A stretch of 64,000 bases of DNA from Blastobasis lacticolella (GCA_905147135.1 LR990049.1:12045428-12109427); one strand, 5' to 3'. Positions 11,080 through 22,704 are shown, counted from the stretch's first letter. The notes: generated by a model not told the origin, from the letters alone. Numbers and translations are program-made.

Positions 11080-11524
11080 TATAGCTACTTCCAAATCCAT
11101 AGCGTAAATTTTGGTAAATAAAGATATTTTCCAAATTTTAGTACTGATCGACTCATCATACATCATATTGCATGAAAAAGAAGAAAAAAATAAAAGGTAG
11201 AAAAAGAATAAGAATTTTTCGAATGTAATAGGAAGCAATTTAAGAAGAATTATTTTTATACTTCCCTAGTATACCAAACTTGTTGATTTTCATAAAATTT
11301 GAACTAGATGGGCGACCGTTTCGTAGACTGGTTGGATCAGTCGGGAGCTGATTCGTCCCGTGAAGCCATTTTTTTATATTTGTACAAAACGTATGCTCTC
11401 CGGTAATATGTCTGTCAAGTAACTACTCATTTTGTGTAGTTAAAATAGCCTTTATGACATTACGCGATGTCACTGGAAATCTAATAATTGTCTCAGTGTT
11501 TAAAGTTCAGATTTTTTATGTTAT

Positions 11525-11632
11525 TACATACATACATACATAAAGCTCACGCGTGTGTCCCACAGGTGGGGTAGACAGAGCACACCTACTATGGCACACC
11601 ACTTTGCTCTGTGCTGACACAACTCCCTGGCC
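11525..11632 (-). mobile_element. Retroelement 3' end with (atgt)n tail
   Basis: Reading the - strand, 'gtgctctgtctaccccacc' and 'gtgggacacacg' are followed by a (tatg)n tail (catacatacataca on +). The same phrase is at about 44060-44195 on the + strand, and a scrap lies at 51815-51855. The microsatellite-like tail is typical of LINE or SINE 3' ends. Confidence 0.5.
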
Positions 11633-12278
11633 TTGCATATACCTACTCGTATACACAATTATTTTCATACATCTCCTGACACATACATAATTTTATGTTG
11701 TGTAATAAATGTTTTTTTATTTCCTCCTTTCGATAAAGATTGTAAAATAAATTCTGACGTTCACCCAGCCTACCGAACCCTTCACCGTTCGCGGTCAGAC
11801 ACGCTCAAAACCGCATTTTTATTCCAAAAAGCCCCACCTAACGGTTGCCACTTAATTTAGCCAACCTGTCTCATTACGCACGTGACCGTAAACCGTACCT
11901 GAATTTATTACCGCACTTTCTAATTGTCACGTTATCACGTATCCCTGCCGTTATGTATAAAACAAATTTATCGCCCGGCAAAGACTTTAAATCATACTTT
12001 ACGATCGGTTAAACGTGAAATAAGATCTTTACGAGCCTGTCCAGAGCTCCAGTGGCGCCATCTATATATTAGTCAGCGTTCTGTTGCTTTTGACGTGGTC
12101 TATAGGCTACGGTACCGTGCTTTATGACCTAGGTTGTCGTGACCGGAGGGCCTAGTTAGACTGAAAGCATGTAATAGCGTACTGTATTTAGTGGCGTAAT
12201 AGCTCATAAATACAGTGGGTATGTAACAATAACCCGTGTCATATCCGTGAAAGTATAGGCAGTGATCGGTGTTAGAAT

Positions 12279-12668
12279 CTATATATGGAACGTTGATCCG
12301 AGTCGCAAGCGGAAGGTTTCGAGTTCAATCCCCAGTTCCCCCATGTACTTTTTCATTGACTTTGACATTGACTTTTTCTGAGCTATGTGTATTTTTTTAA
12401 CACTGACCGATGCTCTTATGGTGAGGGAAAACAACGTGATGAACCATACACATTCCGGTAAGAGGTGACTGAATGTGTAACCATAATTCAATCTGATAAG
12501 GTCCCCCTGTTCACAGGGTCTCGGAGGTCAGATTACAGTCGCTCCACTTTGCCTCGTAATTACCTGATCTGCCAAATCCTGGAGCATGGTTTCGGCGGAC
12601 TATAGGCCCTCGCGCACGAGAGCACAACTGGGATATTGATTCCAAGAATATGATTATGATTATTATTA
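12279..12668 (+). mobile_element. SINE A copy 3, with head
   Basis: The head contains a B-box-like 'gagttcaatcccc'. The body has 'gatgctcttatggtgaggg', 'acattccggtaagaggtga', 'cagggtctcggaggtcag' and 'tgatctgccaaatcctgg', and the tail is 'gattatgattattatta'. It is the opposite orientation of copy 1 at 3281-3630 and supports the full element length of about 350-390 bases. Confidence 0.75.
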
Positions 12669-13301
12669 TACGTATCCTATCGATATCGATATCCTACGAT
12701 CGCACACAAGATTTTTCCTGTATATGTACAAGTAGTATCTCTAAATTCTAATGTAAATGTTATTTCGGATTGATTTAGAAGTAAATCATTTTGAGGAACG
12801 TAATATTGAGGGGTACTTTCCACCACCTCGTCATTATCTGGCTGCTAGTTTAGCTAATAGTTGGGCAACCAGTCTATTCATACCTGCAACGGTGATTGTA
12901 AACTTGGTAGCGGTTTTCTAATACAATAAATTCGCAAAATATATTAATAAACTCCTTCATTAACCGTAATCGCGTACAACTGGGTGCAAATGGTAAATAT
13001 TTCATTAAGTTTTACGATGTAATATAAGTTTATGGGATAGGATGAAAGCGTGCCCGCCTAAATCTATAAGTTATATAACAAATGATAGAAAGGAAGGTGT
13101 AAATTTACAAGTAAAGCAATTAATTAGACCCGTTTATGGCCATAATTAGGTGAATAGAGAGAAGCCTGGTAGATAGTCTTAGCTATGAACAGAAATAATT
13201 GATGTGGTATTAAAGCGTTGGGAATTCAATTCCATTAAAATTTTCTTAGGATAATTATTATTGATTCCGTGTAAGATTATAATATTACCGTTGTTTAATG
13301 A

Positions 13302-13665
13302 CGGCCTGAGTGGTTCAATGGTCAACAGCCGGTCTTCTAAGCAAGAGGTCCCTGGGTCGATTCCCGGCCGGGCAGAAATTAAAATGATGAATTTTAATTT
13401 CTGTTACGGATCTGTGTTTTATGTATTACAAGCCTGTATTTAATTATGTACTATATCAAATAATTTTTATTCAGTTTGGGTTTTACAACGCTTATGAATG
13501 TCAATATACAATTAATATAAATACAATGGCATCGTCGACCCGAGCTAGTCACATGACTGGTAAATGCGGAAAAAAAAATCAGTTTAAATATATCAGCTTA
13601 GTTTGGGACTAGATGGCACTGTGTGAAGGGACGACGCTTTTATCAAAATTTCAGTAGGTATGTTT
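13302..13665 (+). mobile_element. SINE B copy 1, tRNA-derived head
   Basis: The head has an A-box-like 'cctgagtggttc' and a strong B box 'gggtcgattcccgg', with a 'cttctaa' anticodon-loop-like stretch suggesting an Arg(TCT)-type tRNA ancestor. The body 'gcagaaattaaaatgatga' and the 3' phrase 'ggactagatggcactgtgtga' are shared with copies at 34915 and 54800. The arms do not fold into a proper tRNA, so it is not an active tRNA gene. Confidence 0.75.
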
Positions 13666-14099
13666 ACACTCTTACACTTGGAATAACTATTATAACCTAT
13701 GGTTAAGTATATTTCCTAAAGTGTGACGTTGGAATAACACATTATTTCAAACGCTCTAGAAAGACACAGTACCCACTAATTATCATTTCACCATTGGATT
13801 ACATGTCTAACACATTTTAACAGTTGATGCGTGAAATGATGGACATTTGACGTGAGTTCGTTAGCTTTGTTGTGTACCGGTACCGGCTATTTCTGGCCAC
13901 AAAGTAAAACAATACCCATAGTTTAACCATTATTATTACGCCGGCATCTAATTTGGTGTGTAGATAATCGTATAGACGCGCTTGTTTTTGGAAGTCCAAA
14001 CACAAATTAAAGCTGAGTACATAAATTGGAAATTTTTATATTTGTATCTGGAAATTTAGTTATTTGACATTGCAGTAATAATATTTTTTAGACTGACAT

Positions 14100-14172
14100 C
14101 TTAAATCTGTCTTTCATGTAAGATATGGACTAATATGTCTGAAATAAATGAATTTTATTTTATTATTTATTA
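14100..14172 (+). mobile_element. LINE 3' end fragment
   Basis: 'ggactaatatgtctgaaata' runs into 'aatgaattttattttattatt', a polyadenylation-like signal and T/A tail usual for lepidopteran LINE 3' ends. Confidence 0.4.
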
Positions 14173-14224
14173 CAAATAAATCTACGCCATTTTGTTTTAC
14201 TCTCATATCGCTGTGTCTAGCTAA

Positions 14225-14495
14225 GGCGTGGTTTATACAGAAGAGACGCGGCGGAGGCGCGCGGTGGAGGTGGGTGATCAAAGATACCTATCAAAGGTAT
14301 ATATTTTAATAAGCCATCGCATAGCGTCATTTTTGTCGTAAGGATAATTTTGGTGGCGGCTACATGGCGAGGCGCAGGCTGCTTACGACAAGAACGACGC
14401 TGCGCGACATAACTACAAGGTTTATTTTTGGTTCCTTCGATAATTCGCCACCGCCACGTCTTGTCGCACTCGCACGTCGCCCTCTCATGTAGCGA
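14225..14495. mobile_element. Possible GC-rich inverted-repeat element
   Basis: The two ends are loosely complementary ('gacgcggcggaggcg' near 14245, 'cgccaccgccacgtc' near 14447), and the inside has related 'gtcgtaag'/'cttacgac' pieces at about 14335 and 14380. GC content is far above the flanks. No target duplication could be fixed. Confidence 0.3.
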
Positions 14496-15578
14496 GAATT
14501 TTTTATTTTATATTGAGTTTATCGTATGGGTATCTAATTATAATTCAATTCATAATTTGTTATAATAATTAATTAGGTGCTTAGTATAAATGTGGTTATA
14601 ACGAAACAATCTCTCTGCCTATCTCTGGTACTCTAGATAACTATCTTACTAGCATCTATTGCAAAGAACTATTTACCCATAATGTTTTAATCATAATGTT
14701 TTATTTAACTATTTACCCAATCTCACAGAAAAAGTTTTCATATAAGCAAGCGATACTCCGTCATATTAGGCTTAGAGATTGCGGGAACACCGTGTATGAG
14801 AAATTATGACGCTGGGACTGGGAATAAAATCCTTGCTGGAGGAACTGAGTAGAATGATCGTAAGTGATGCTTCCTGTTTTTCCAATAGACAAGCACAACG
14901 GAAGCTTGTGTTTCAAAGCAATTGAATTTTCCCGTGGTTCATTTCGCCACAGGCGCAAGCTATTTGCATAACAAAGCATTTTAAAAACATGGCGAAATAT
15001 CGGAGCGTCGGTGTGCGAAAACTGTCAAACCTGTCAATTGTCGTTACTGCGCTTTCGTATTCAAGGATTTATCGATAACGTCAAAGTTGGAATCTCATCC
15101 TTTTGTGCTTTACCAATAAAGTGAGAAAAATTTTTTGCTGTAAATTTATTTGTAGATCAGACGTAGCGATTAATATTTAACAAATTACAGGTAAAGGTAC
15201 TCGTAAATACTAAAACGCAAAACGAAACCACAGCATTTAATATCCGGGCAGCAAATACCTGATGGCTAGATTTGTCAAATACGCATAAAGCGGTGTTCAA
15301 ATACCTACAAATGTATACAATTTGGCTTTATCCGGAAACCAGAGCCGGATTCACCCGGATGGACCCGGGTAGCCGCCGGCACACGTCAGCATTCACGCCC
15401 GTGACTTTGGTTGTTGTAAATGTGAAGTTTATTTTTGCAGAAATAAAAAAGAAAATACTGAAATCGGCTTATTCTGCTTTACAAAATTGAGCATTTTTAA
15501 AGGAGTTATTGTGAATCAAAATTTTTTACACAATATTATGATTTTGATATTTCATGGTCTTTTAGTGATTTGTTTCAG

Positions 15579-15606
15579 AAAACGAGGAGATCATCACGAG
15601 AAGTAG
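15579..15606 (+). CDS. Possible 28-base micro-exon, frame-compatible with next block
   Basis: Preceded by a good acceptor (gtgatttgtttcag, AG at 15577-15578) and followed by a GTATGT donor (15607). Its phase (2+24+2 bases) matches the block at 15640 so that the joined frame stays open. The interval to that block is only 33 bases, below the usual insect intron minimum, so this may instead mark a decayed gene. Confidence 0.15.
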
Positions 15607-15639
15607 GTATGTTGCTGATATATAGCTGCCATATTTTAG

Positions 15640-15757
15640 TGTCAACGGTCAGCTTGAATTCCTTGAACTTGAAGAGGCGAGATTGAAAAATCCAGAACTA
15701 CGGCTAGGAAAAGACTACGATCACAGAGCAAAAAAAATGCCAGTCTTAACTGTGAAG
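15640..15757 (+). CDS. Possible internal coding exon, unknown protein
   Basis: The 118-base block lies between an acceptor-like atattttag (AG at 15638-15639) and a strong donor (AAG|GTAGGT at 15758). It encodes 39 residues rich in Leu, Glu, Lys and Arg (LEFLELEEAR, then GKDYDHRAKK), of the soluble helical kind seen in real exons rather than translated AT-rich noise. The frame meets a stop at 15623-15625 upstream and 15788-15790 downstream, consistent with exon limits. No protein family is recognised. It could belong to an unknown gene spanning this region, a pseudogene, or an old transposon ORF. Confidence 0.3.
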
Positions 15758-15967
15758 GTAGGTAACTTTCCAATCTTTATGACTACGTGAGGCTGCCGGG
15801 AGGGAGTTGGATGCTAACGGGGATCCATCATTGATGAGTTCCTTGGCCTACTATACTATATTATTCCATTAAACGTTATTATCACGCAGAAGATGTATGT
15901 CAGGATCGTAGCTTGTGGCACTCAATAACTCTGCCAACCCCTGTGCGATACGGGCCTGAGTGAGTGT

Positions 15968-16200
15968 ATATGTCGCAGCCAATTGGTTAAATCAGCCATT
16001 TAATGTGTAGGCTAGCCTGTTAATTAAACACTATGGTTGATAGAGCAATCAACGCTTAACGTTTAACTAGTTTGCTTATTGTAAGCCGGGCTGGCTTTGA
16101 AGACGGCTGACGTAAAATCAGGCAGGTGATTTAAATTTAGTTCAAATTTTATCCACTGCAGCACTGGTAGTCATTAAAACAAATATGGCGTCAGACAGCT
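15968..16200 (+). mobile_element. Repeat H copy 1 (MITE-like)
   Basis: 'atgtcgcagccaattggtt' and 'aaatcagccatttaa' are shared, in reverse complement, with about 16715-16755. Parts of the element reappear between, such as 'gctagcctgttaatt' versus 'gctagtccgttaatt'. Copy 1 and copy 2 lie head to head about 360 bases apart. Confidence 0.5.
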
Positions 16201-16559
16201 CGCACAGCAAGCAATGTTTTTGTATTTTTATCGTTTTAGCTAAATTTAAAGTGTGGTACGTAGATGTTTTTAAGTAAGAATAAGGATAACTTAATTTGTT
16301 CATTTTCTTTTCATACTTACAATTAGAAACAAATTTTTTATTTTATATTATAAAATAAGAAAGTGCATTGTTCCTGTACTACATTGTTGCAAATAGTTAA
16401 TAAGTTATAAGTTTAAAGTTATTATTGTGGTAAATACTATAAATTTTATAGGTACTCGCAATGCAATTACTAATTGAATTTGTTGCCACTAATATTTTCG
16501 TTTCTAAATAAAAATTATATTTATTAATACTTATTTTTTATCTTAAGTAAAGTTATATA

Positions 16560-16760
16560 ATTTACGAATGGTCACTCAAACCAAACATATATATTCTATT
16601 AACAAAATGGCTAAATAACGTTCAGCCAAGTAGCTGCACGTTACATTCAACTACTTGGCTAGTCGTCCTTTCGCCATTCAATTGAATGCCGGCGTTGAAT
16701 TAACGGACTAGCCTTCTAATTAAATGGCTAATTTAACCAGATGGCTGCGACATATATATA
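16560..16760 (-). mobile_element. Repeat H copy 2 (MITE-like, with internal inverted repeat)
   Basis: Reverse-oriented relative of 15968-16200. Inside it 'agccaagtagctgcacgt' (about 16624) and 'caactacttggct' (about 16649) form a short inverted repeat, and 'cattcaattgaatg' is a palindrome. Family unknown. Confidence 0.5.
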
Positions 16761-17122
16761 GAATGATTTATATTTTAACGACCATACGACTTCATGTTAT
16801 AAAATAGTTTTCTCGGGGACTTTATTATTTTGGTGCTAATCTAAGTATAGGAAAATCGCAGTGTCTAACCATACATAACTCTGCCGCCAGTTTCTGGTCT
16901 ACTTTGGGCCGTATGCATAAACCTCCACTGTGCCAGTCTTCACATGAATTTCCATCTTTCATACCGTCAGACTTTTAATATCGCAGCCAGGTAAAGTTTG
17001 ATCGTACCATCCATTTTCACAAATGGGCGACACCGAAGGATAATGCAACTACAGATAAATAGCCGGTTTAACCCTCTCTAACCTTCTACTTTGCGGAACT
17101 ACCCCCGCCCCGGTTTACGGCA

Positions 17123-17144
17123 GCTAATCGCATGAATATTCATC
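17123..17144 (+). promoter_or_regulatory. 22-bp exact repeat with palindromic ATGAATATTCAT core, copy 1
   Basis: Identical for 22 bases (gctaatcg + catgaatattcatc) to 18071-18092, while the flanks do not align. The core ATGAATATTCAT is a perfect palindrome resembling POU/octamer-type dimer sites, and 'taatcg' is homeodomain-like. Regulatory role is inference. Confidence 0.3.
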
Positions 17145-18070
17145 CAGGTGCAACTCTAGCTATGGACGTTAAACAATGTTAATTTAACCCCCGTTTTCAG
17201 AGCCTTGCTGTTTCGCACTTAAAGACAGCCAGTAATTGTGGCTGTCCCTGAGTCGAAATGGTGAATGTTAAATGAAGGTGGCGGGAAGGAAATGGGGGAA
17301 AATAAAAAATAGAGCACCTATTCTGGCGGTATGTGGTTGAGTTATAAAGTTAAAAGACAATATAAAGTTTAGTACGAACTTCCTAAAAACTTAATAGAAG
17401 CTGAAGTGGATATGTGTATGCACTAGGTAATAGGTATGTGTTCTATATAAACATCATATACGGTTGAGCGTCATATCCAGTACCTATCCGGCTCATTGAT
17501 CTGGAGACGAAATAAATCGATCAGCTCTACTTAAAGTATATCACTTGCACATACTCTACCGGTAACTAGATTAGGTAACAATTTTTTAAAATTTTTACAT
17601 AATTAAATCATATTTGAAACCTCACAAATCGCTTCCGTATCTAGTGCGAATTTTGCGCTGAGGCTTACAGCTAAATTGATATTTTACAATAAAAACATTA
17701 ATTACCTGTATTCATCAATCAATTATGATGAATGTAAATTGTAATTCATACAGCAATCTAGTAAATTTCGAGGTCGGCCAAGCTCTTCCTGTACTGGTTG
17801 AATAATCTCGGGAGCCAATTGGTATCTCGTGACGGCTTATTATTATGTAGGCATATTAACATTCATCGACATCAAAAATAAAAATTCCTGCACAATAAAA
17901 TTGTGGAGGATACTGACCGCTATATCCATAACGCAGACCAATTGGCCTAGATGGGTTAGTCTCTCACCCATCAGCAGTATATATGATTATCCTCGAAACA
18001 TAATACAGTTTGGCAATGAATGTGGCGCGATGCAGCCCGGCAGTGAGGGATCCGAGCCACTTGCCAGCTT

Positions 18071-18092
18071 GCTAATCGCATGAATATTCATC
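18071..18092 (+). promoter_or_regulatory. 22-bp exact repeat with palindromic core, copy 2
   Basis: Second identical copy of the 22-base element at 17123-17144, same orientation, about 950 bases downstream. Surrounding bases differ apart from a short 'cagc' stretch, so it is not simply part of a longer duplicated block. Confidence 0.3.
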
Positions 18093-19460
18093 TGGGAACA
18101 AGTCAAGCAGTAACTTACGCAATATCAATTACGACATCAACCACTATAATACGTGGTGCCACCTCCTGCGCTTCATTTCAATAATAATATGAACATATTT
18201 AAATGACCTGGTTTGGTGTTCTTGTTAAGTATGAGGTTTATTTTGCGATTTACGTGCGATAGTTGGAGGCTTTTACCAAAGCCGCTTGAAGTAGAAACTT
18301 TAGGTGTTTCCTGTAGTTATACTATACTGCAAACGAGGAATAATGTCTAATCTTGCTTACAAATTCCTTCCATGGGTACCTGGAAAAGTTTAACAATAAT
18401 TGCAGATTAACAGACAGAAACACCTCTCTTACTTCAACTTAAAAACATGCCGATACCGAGAAGACATTTTATTCAATAAAAATTTAACAACATTCCGTCT
18501 AGATCGTCTTGGAACAGCAACATAAATTTACATTTACTTTAAAGCTAATGTAGCTTACACTAAAGAAGTATAAGAACTGCTGTCAATATATAAACGGTAA
18601 ACGACTAGGTCGTCAGTAGCGATTGGCCATAGTACAGCTGGTACAAGTGTCTCCAGAAATTCCGGCTCCAAAGTAAGTGGTACCTACCAGAATGTTGACT
18701 ATTAACATAAATTCCTTCACTAGTTGTAAGAGTACTTACATCTCGTAGTACGGCGTCTACAGCAAAACATGAATGCAAACTACCATGTTTGGAATTAAAT
18801 TGTCACTTGCTTTATGTACTTGTATTTACCAATGACCGCTGTTATGTAAATTATGGTGCGTAACGGCCGATGAATACATCTACCTATCTCGTAAATTTAC
18901 TAAAATTGTGTACACCTTTTGAAATCCACGCTCAGTGTCGTAATTTACGGGCTATTTCGTGGAGAAAACTTCTACAAATAATTACAAACATTACAAATTT
19001 TAAGAAGTTTGTTATGTGAATGTCAACATTTTGCGTTGGCAAATCGAATCGCATAAGGAGTGTTACAAAAATGAAACTCCTTACAAAATGCTGCTTTTGT
19101 ACAATATGCGTTTGTAAAAGTTTACTTATGTGACGCAAAAATAAACGAAATGTATCCATAAAAATGCTAACAGAAGATTTAGAGGCGGAGTTTGAGATAC
19201 TTACACATAGGTAGACCCTTCCAGATAAATCAAGTTTATGTGACGTTCTCTGACATACTTGAATTTATGCTTCTTATGACTTCGTTCCTCTAATGCCTCT
19301 CGTTCTTTTAGTAAAACGACCCGTTTTTATTTTGGTCCTTTTCCGATAATGGATCTACAAGTTTGTTCCAATATTTTTAGTTGAGCAATGTTCCGATACC
19401 TAGCTATACTCTGTCTAAAAAGTAAAGCCCAAGTCGCTTTTAATTGTCGCAATAATTTTG
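18093..19460. other. Non-coding DNA, nothing recognised
   Basis: AT-rich sequence without a supportable gene, RNA or repeat boundary. Confidence 0.4.
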
Positions 19461-19587
19461 ATCGAAATCAATACGTAAACAAGACTGATTGAATAATGAA
19501 GACGTCCGTCTGTATACAACAAGATAGTAGTTAAAAGATGGACGTCTTCATTATTCAAAATCAGGTTGCTTACTTGTTGATTTCAAT
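19461..19587. mobile_element. MITE-like foldback element
   Basis: Arms of about 50 bases each (19461-19511 and 19536-19587). The inner 19 bases are perfect (ttgaataatgaagacgtcc at 19489-19507 versus 540-558), and the outer part matches with a few mismatches (atcgaaatcaatacgtaaac versus its reverse complement at 19569-19587). The loop is about 25 bases. No target duplication assigned. Confidence 0.65.
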
Positions 19588-20351
19588 TAACATTCTAATT
19601 TTCCATGTCGACTTTTTAAACAGAGTCTAAAAGGTAATGACTATTCCCTATAATACAAAGTACGGAAAATATTATAATGCTTTCAAAGACGATCAGTAGC
19701 GCCCATTTTGAAATATTATTTGCTCCGCATATTTGAATATTACCAGATACTCGAGACATAAACGAATTAAGGTCGCTAACCATAATCAACCCTGCGAGTT
19801 GAAACATTCACGTAAATTGCTTTTGTCGAAAACATATACGTAAAAAAACACCCATTTTGTTTTTATTCGAAACCGGCGGTGTTTTCAACCGTTGCACGTA
19901 GTCCGGTAAAAAAGTTACGAGACTTGAAATATTATGCCATGTAAATATTTGAGTGCACATAAAAATATATTGGGCGTATACGATATAATGAATAAGGCTT
20001 AACAGCTCAATATTCCTTAGCTTATTGTTCTCACGCCCGCCGACGCGTACGTGACTCGATTTGAATAAAAATCTCTCCGAATTTAAACACAAAGAACAAT
20101 AATTAGGTCCTGTATTAAGGAGGCTGCATTTATCGTGGCGGTCGGCCCTCTATGTAAATCATTATGATAATGTTGAATTTAACATAAATGGTGTAGATTT
20201 TGTGGAGTCATGCACCTTTGCTTTGAAGGTGCTGCTCGCGTGGCTTACCGACTTGACACAGGGAAGCGTGATGTAGCAATACTTTGTCAGGGTGGCTTAA
20301 CTGTATAGGCCAACACGACTACACTCCACTGAGTAATTTTTTATACTCATT

Positions 20352-20498
20352 TTAAGGGTATGTTCCGGGTTTCCTACCGGTCACGGGACGACTGTCAGTC
20401 GTCCCGTGACCCGTGACGTCATGCATGCAACTGTGTCGAAATATCGGGCTACTCGTCAACAAAGGTACGCAGTAGGAAACCCGGAACATACCCTTTAA
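20352..20498. mobile_element. MITE with nested palindrome
   Basis: Outer terminal inverted repeats are 24 bases and perfect (20354-20377, starting aagggtatgttccggg; mirror at 20472-20495). Inside, GGTCACGGGACGACTG (20379-20394) is followed after one base by its perfect reverse complement (20396-20411). TTAA occurs at both outer edges (20352-20355 and 20495-20498), which would suit a piggyBac-type TTAA target but is offset by one base on the right. Confidence 0.75.
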
Positions 20499-20564
20499 AT
20501 GTGTAATAATAACCGCGATAGTTTAAAACATTATTTTTTATACTACTCCGTGAGACACGCGTAT

Positions 20565-20970
20565 ATAGCAAGCGGTAACTGTTGCCCATAATATCTGTGG
20601 TTCATTCATTTAGGTTTCACGTAACTAACTTTTCGATCTGGTGCCCACAGCACAATTCCGCCATCGCACCACCCGCCGTGGGCTGGGTACTCATCCCCAC
20701 TACGTAGACCCTCTGTTGGTCACCACGCGAAGGTTCGAAAGAACGTTTCTCGCTCGTACGATTCGGATGTGAAATGAGCTCCCAGCCACAGTGTTTCCTT
20801 TGGACTATGACATGGGATTGTTCAAGAGGTATATTAGAGGTCTCTTTAGAGGCGGGCAACGCATTGGTGACTCCCCTGGTGTTGCTGATGTCCATAGGCG
20901 GCGGTGACCACTTTCCATCAGGTGGCCCGCTTGCCTGTTTGTCTGCTAAGTAACATAAAAAAAAAACTAA
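20565..20970. repeat. Repeat D, compound copy
   Basis: A reverse fragment 'agcaagcggtaactgttgccc' (about 20568) precedes a + strand copy ending 'catcaggtggcccgcttgcc' and a poly-A run at about 20957-20967. The 92-residue ORF on the - strand is repeat-derived. Confidence 0.6.
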
Positions 20971-21961
20971 TATAACCTCTGTAGCGCTGAATTTAATTTA
21001 ATTTATTTATTTATTGTTGCCTGGCCGGAGGATTAGAAAAGTGGGTGGTACAGATGCAGATCGACTTACACGGCTTGCTTGGCAGAGTCCCATACCATCA
21101 TAAATTAACTCTCTGTGAATATCTACCATTTGGTTGGGATTGGTTATACCTATAGATAACTTGAAATTATATTTTAGTAGATAACATAAGCTGTTTTTAT
21201 ACTTACCACTATCGAGCATACGATCCACTTGGTAGTGTAGATACTGTAAAAGAACAAAGAAACTATAATCCCGACTACGTTAAAAAAGCGAAAAGAAAGA
21301 AATAAACAGTTTGTTTTATACTTCTTTTGTCTGGAGCCAATCTAAAAACAAATTCACAGTTATCGGCGTGGGTTAAGATTCCATGTTTATCGACTTTAGA
21401 ATCATTAATTTGTGATCGTACCTATTTGAGAAAAGAATCCAAAATCCAAGAATCCATTCTCTGTTTGACCTTGACATATTTTATATGGGTATAATTTTAT
21501 TATTGTTATTAAAGTATAATTATATGCCGGATTTGGTAATGCTATTTATCATAATGTTTAAGGACTTGTTTACACCGACAATATTTTCGTATCTTTATTT
21601 TTCATCTTTTCATCAAAGAAAAATCAACATTAGAACTTACAATAACAAGTAGATAATGATATTATTACAGAGCCAATTAAGTTGTAAGCACAGTAAGTCA
21701 ATAGTGAGTAGTTCTTCACTGAAAACCGTTTGACAAAGGCTGTAGCAACTCGAGACGAATTTAAAGCGAATAAACATTGACAGCCAAGTTGTAGGCGACG
21801 AACTGCCTATTTACTACAGCGACGGAAACAGCAACCATTTTATTGTAATAACAGCCTACACGTTTGATTTCCTTAGCACGAAAGCTACAAAGCGTAATGA
21901 AATTCCCGCTTAACATTATGAACGCAACTAGCAGCTCCAATTTGTATCTCACTGTCCCGTG

Positions 21962-22025
21962 ACAGAATTTCTTGTCATTTCCCTTGCTGTTCAGTAACAG
22001 CAAGGGAAATGCCAAGAAATTCTGT
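21962..22025. repeat. 30-bp hairpin, 4-base loop
   Basis: Left arm 21962-21991 (acagaatttcttg ... cccttgctgtt) pairs with 21996-22025 with a single mismatch. The loop is only cagt. The near-perfect arms suggest a recent inverted duplication or a foldback transposon end. Confidence 0.8.
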
Positions 22026-22462
22026 AGCTTATAATATCAAGCTTCAACATATTATAGCTGAGATTAACAACGATATTCAGTGACAAAGAGCTTTATCAAA
22101 GCAATGAGTGTTTTACGAACGAATTTACTAAATACTACGTCGTGAAGGTAGAAGATAGATACTGCTTTATGTTAACGCTCACGTTAATCCCGCCTTCTGC
22201 CAGGGTCCGCTCTTGTGGTGGGAATGTAGTTTCAGTTTTATTATCAAAACTGCCTTTCATACAAAATTTTAGTGTTTTGGCGGCGACTACCATCTGAACC
22301 GTAAAACTGGTTAGTTGAAAGCCGACTCGCTCAGCTTTTCGATTGGACAGTATCGTCCGTCAGCAGGGGGACCGTGAGCAGGTGGGATTGGCTTGGACCC
22401 CAGGAAGGTTGAAGATGGTAGGGCATCATAACCCCACAATATGTTGGTGTAATACCGGTGAA

Positions 22463-22704
22463 TGGTGGTGTGTGGTGCCGCCACCTCAAAGAATAGCACC
22501 ACCCCATCTCTTCCCGTGGGTGTCGTAAGAGGCGACTAAGGGACAAATCCGAAAGATGGGCAGCAGCATCTTTCTGGGTAGATTTACATCAACTGCACTG
22601 TGATCTCCAACCCGCCTGCCAAGCGTGGAGATTATGGCAAGGACCTCCCCTTTCGTGGGAGAGGCCCGAAGTCCTGCAGTGGATTGTTAAGGGCTGTGAT
22701 GAAT
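22463..22704 (+). repeat. Repeat C, copy 3
   Basis: Contains 'gggtgtcgtaagaggcgacta', 'gatgggcagcagc', 'gatctccaacccgcctgcc' and 'gtcctgcagtgga', as in the copy at 1952. Small ORFs on both strands in this block are repeat-derived. Confidence 0.8.

Noticed and set aside
13302..13375. tRNA gene
   Set aside because: A and B boxes are present but the acceptor and anticodon stems do not pair, and the same sequence continues into a repeated SINE body.
21962..22025. microRNA precursor
   Set aside because: The loop is only four bases and the arms are almost perfectly paired, unlike typical miRNA hairpins.
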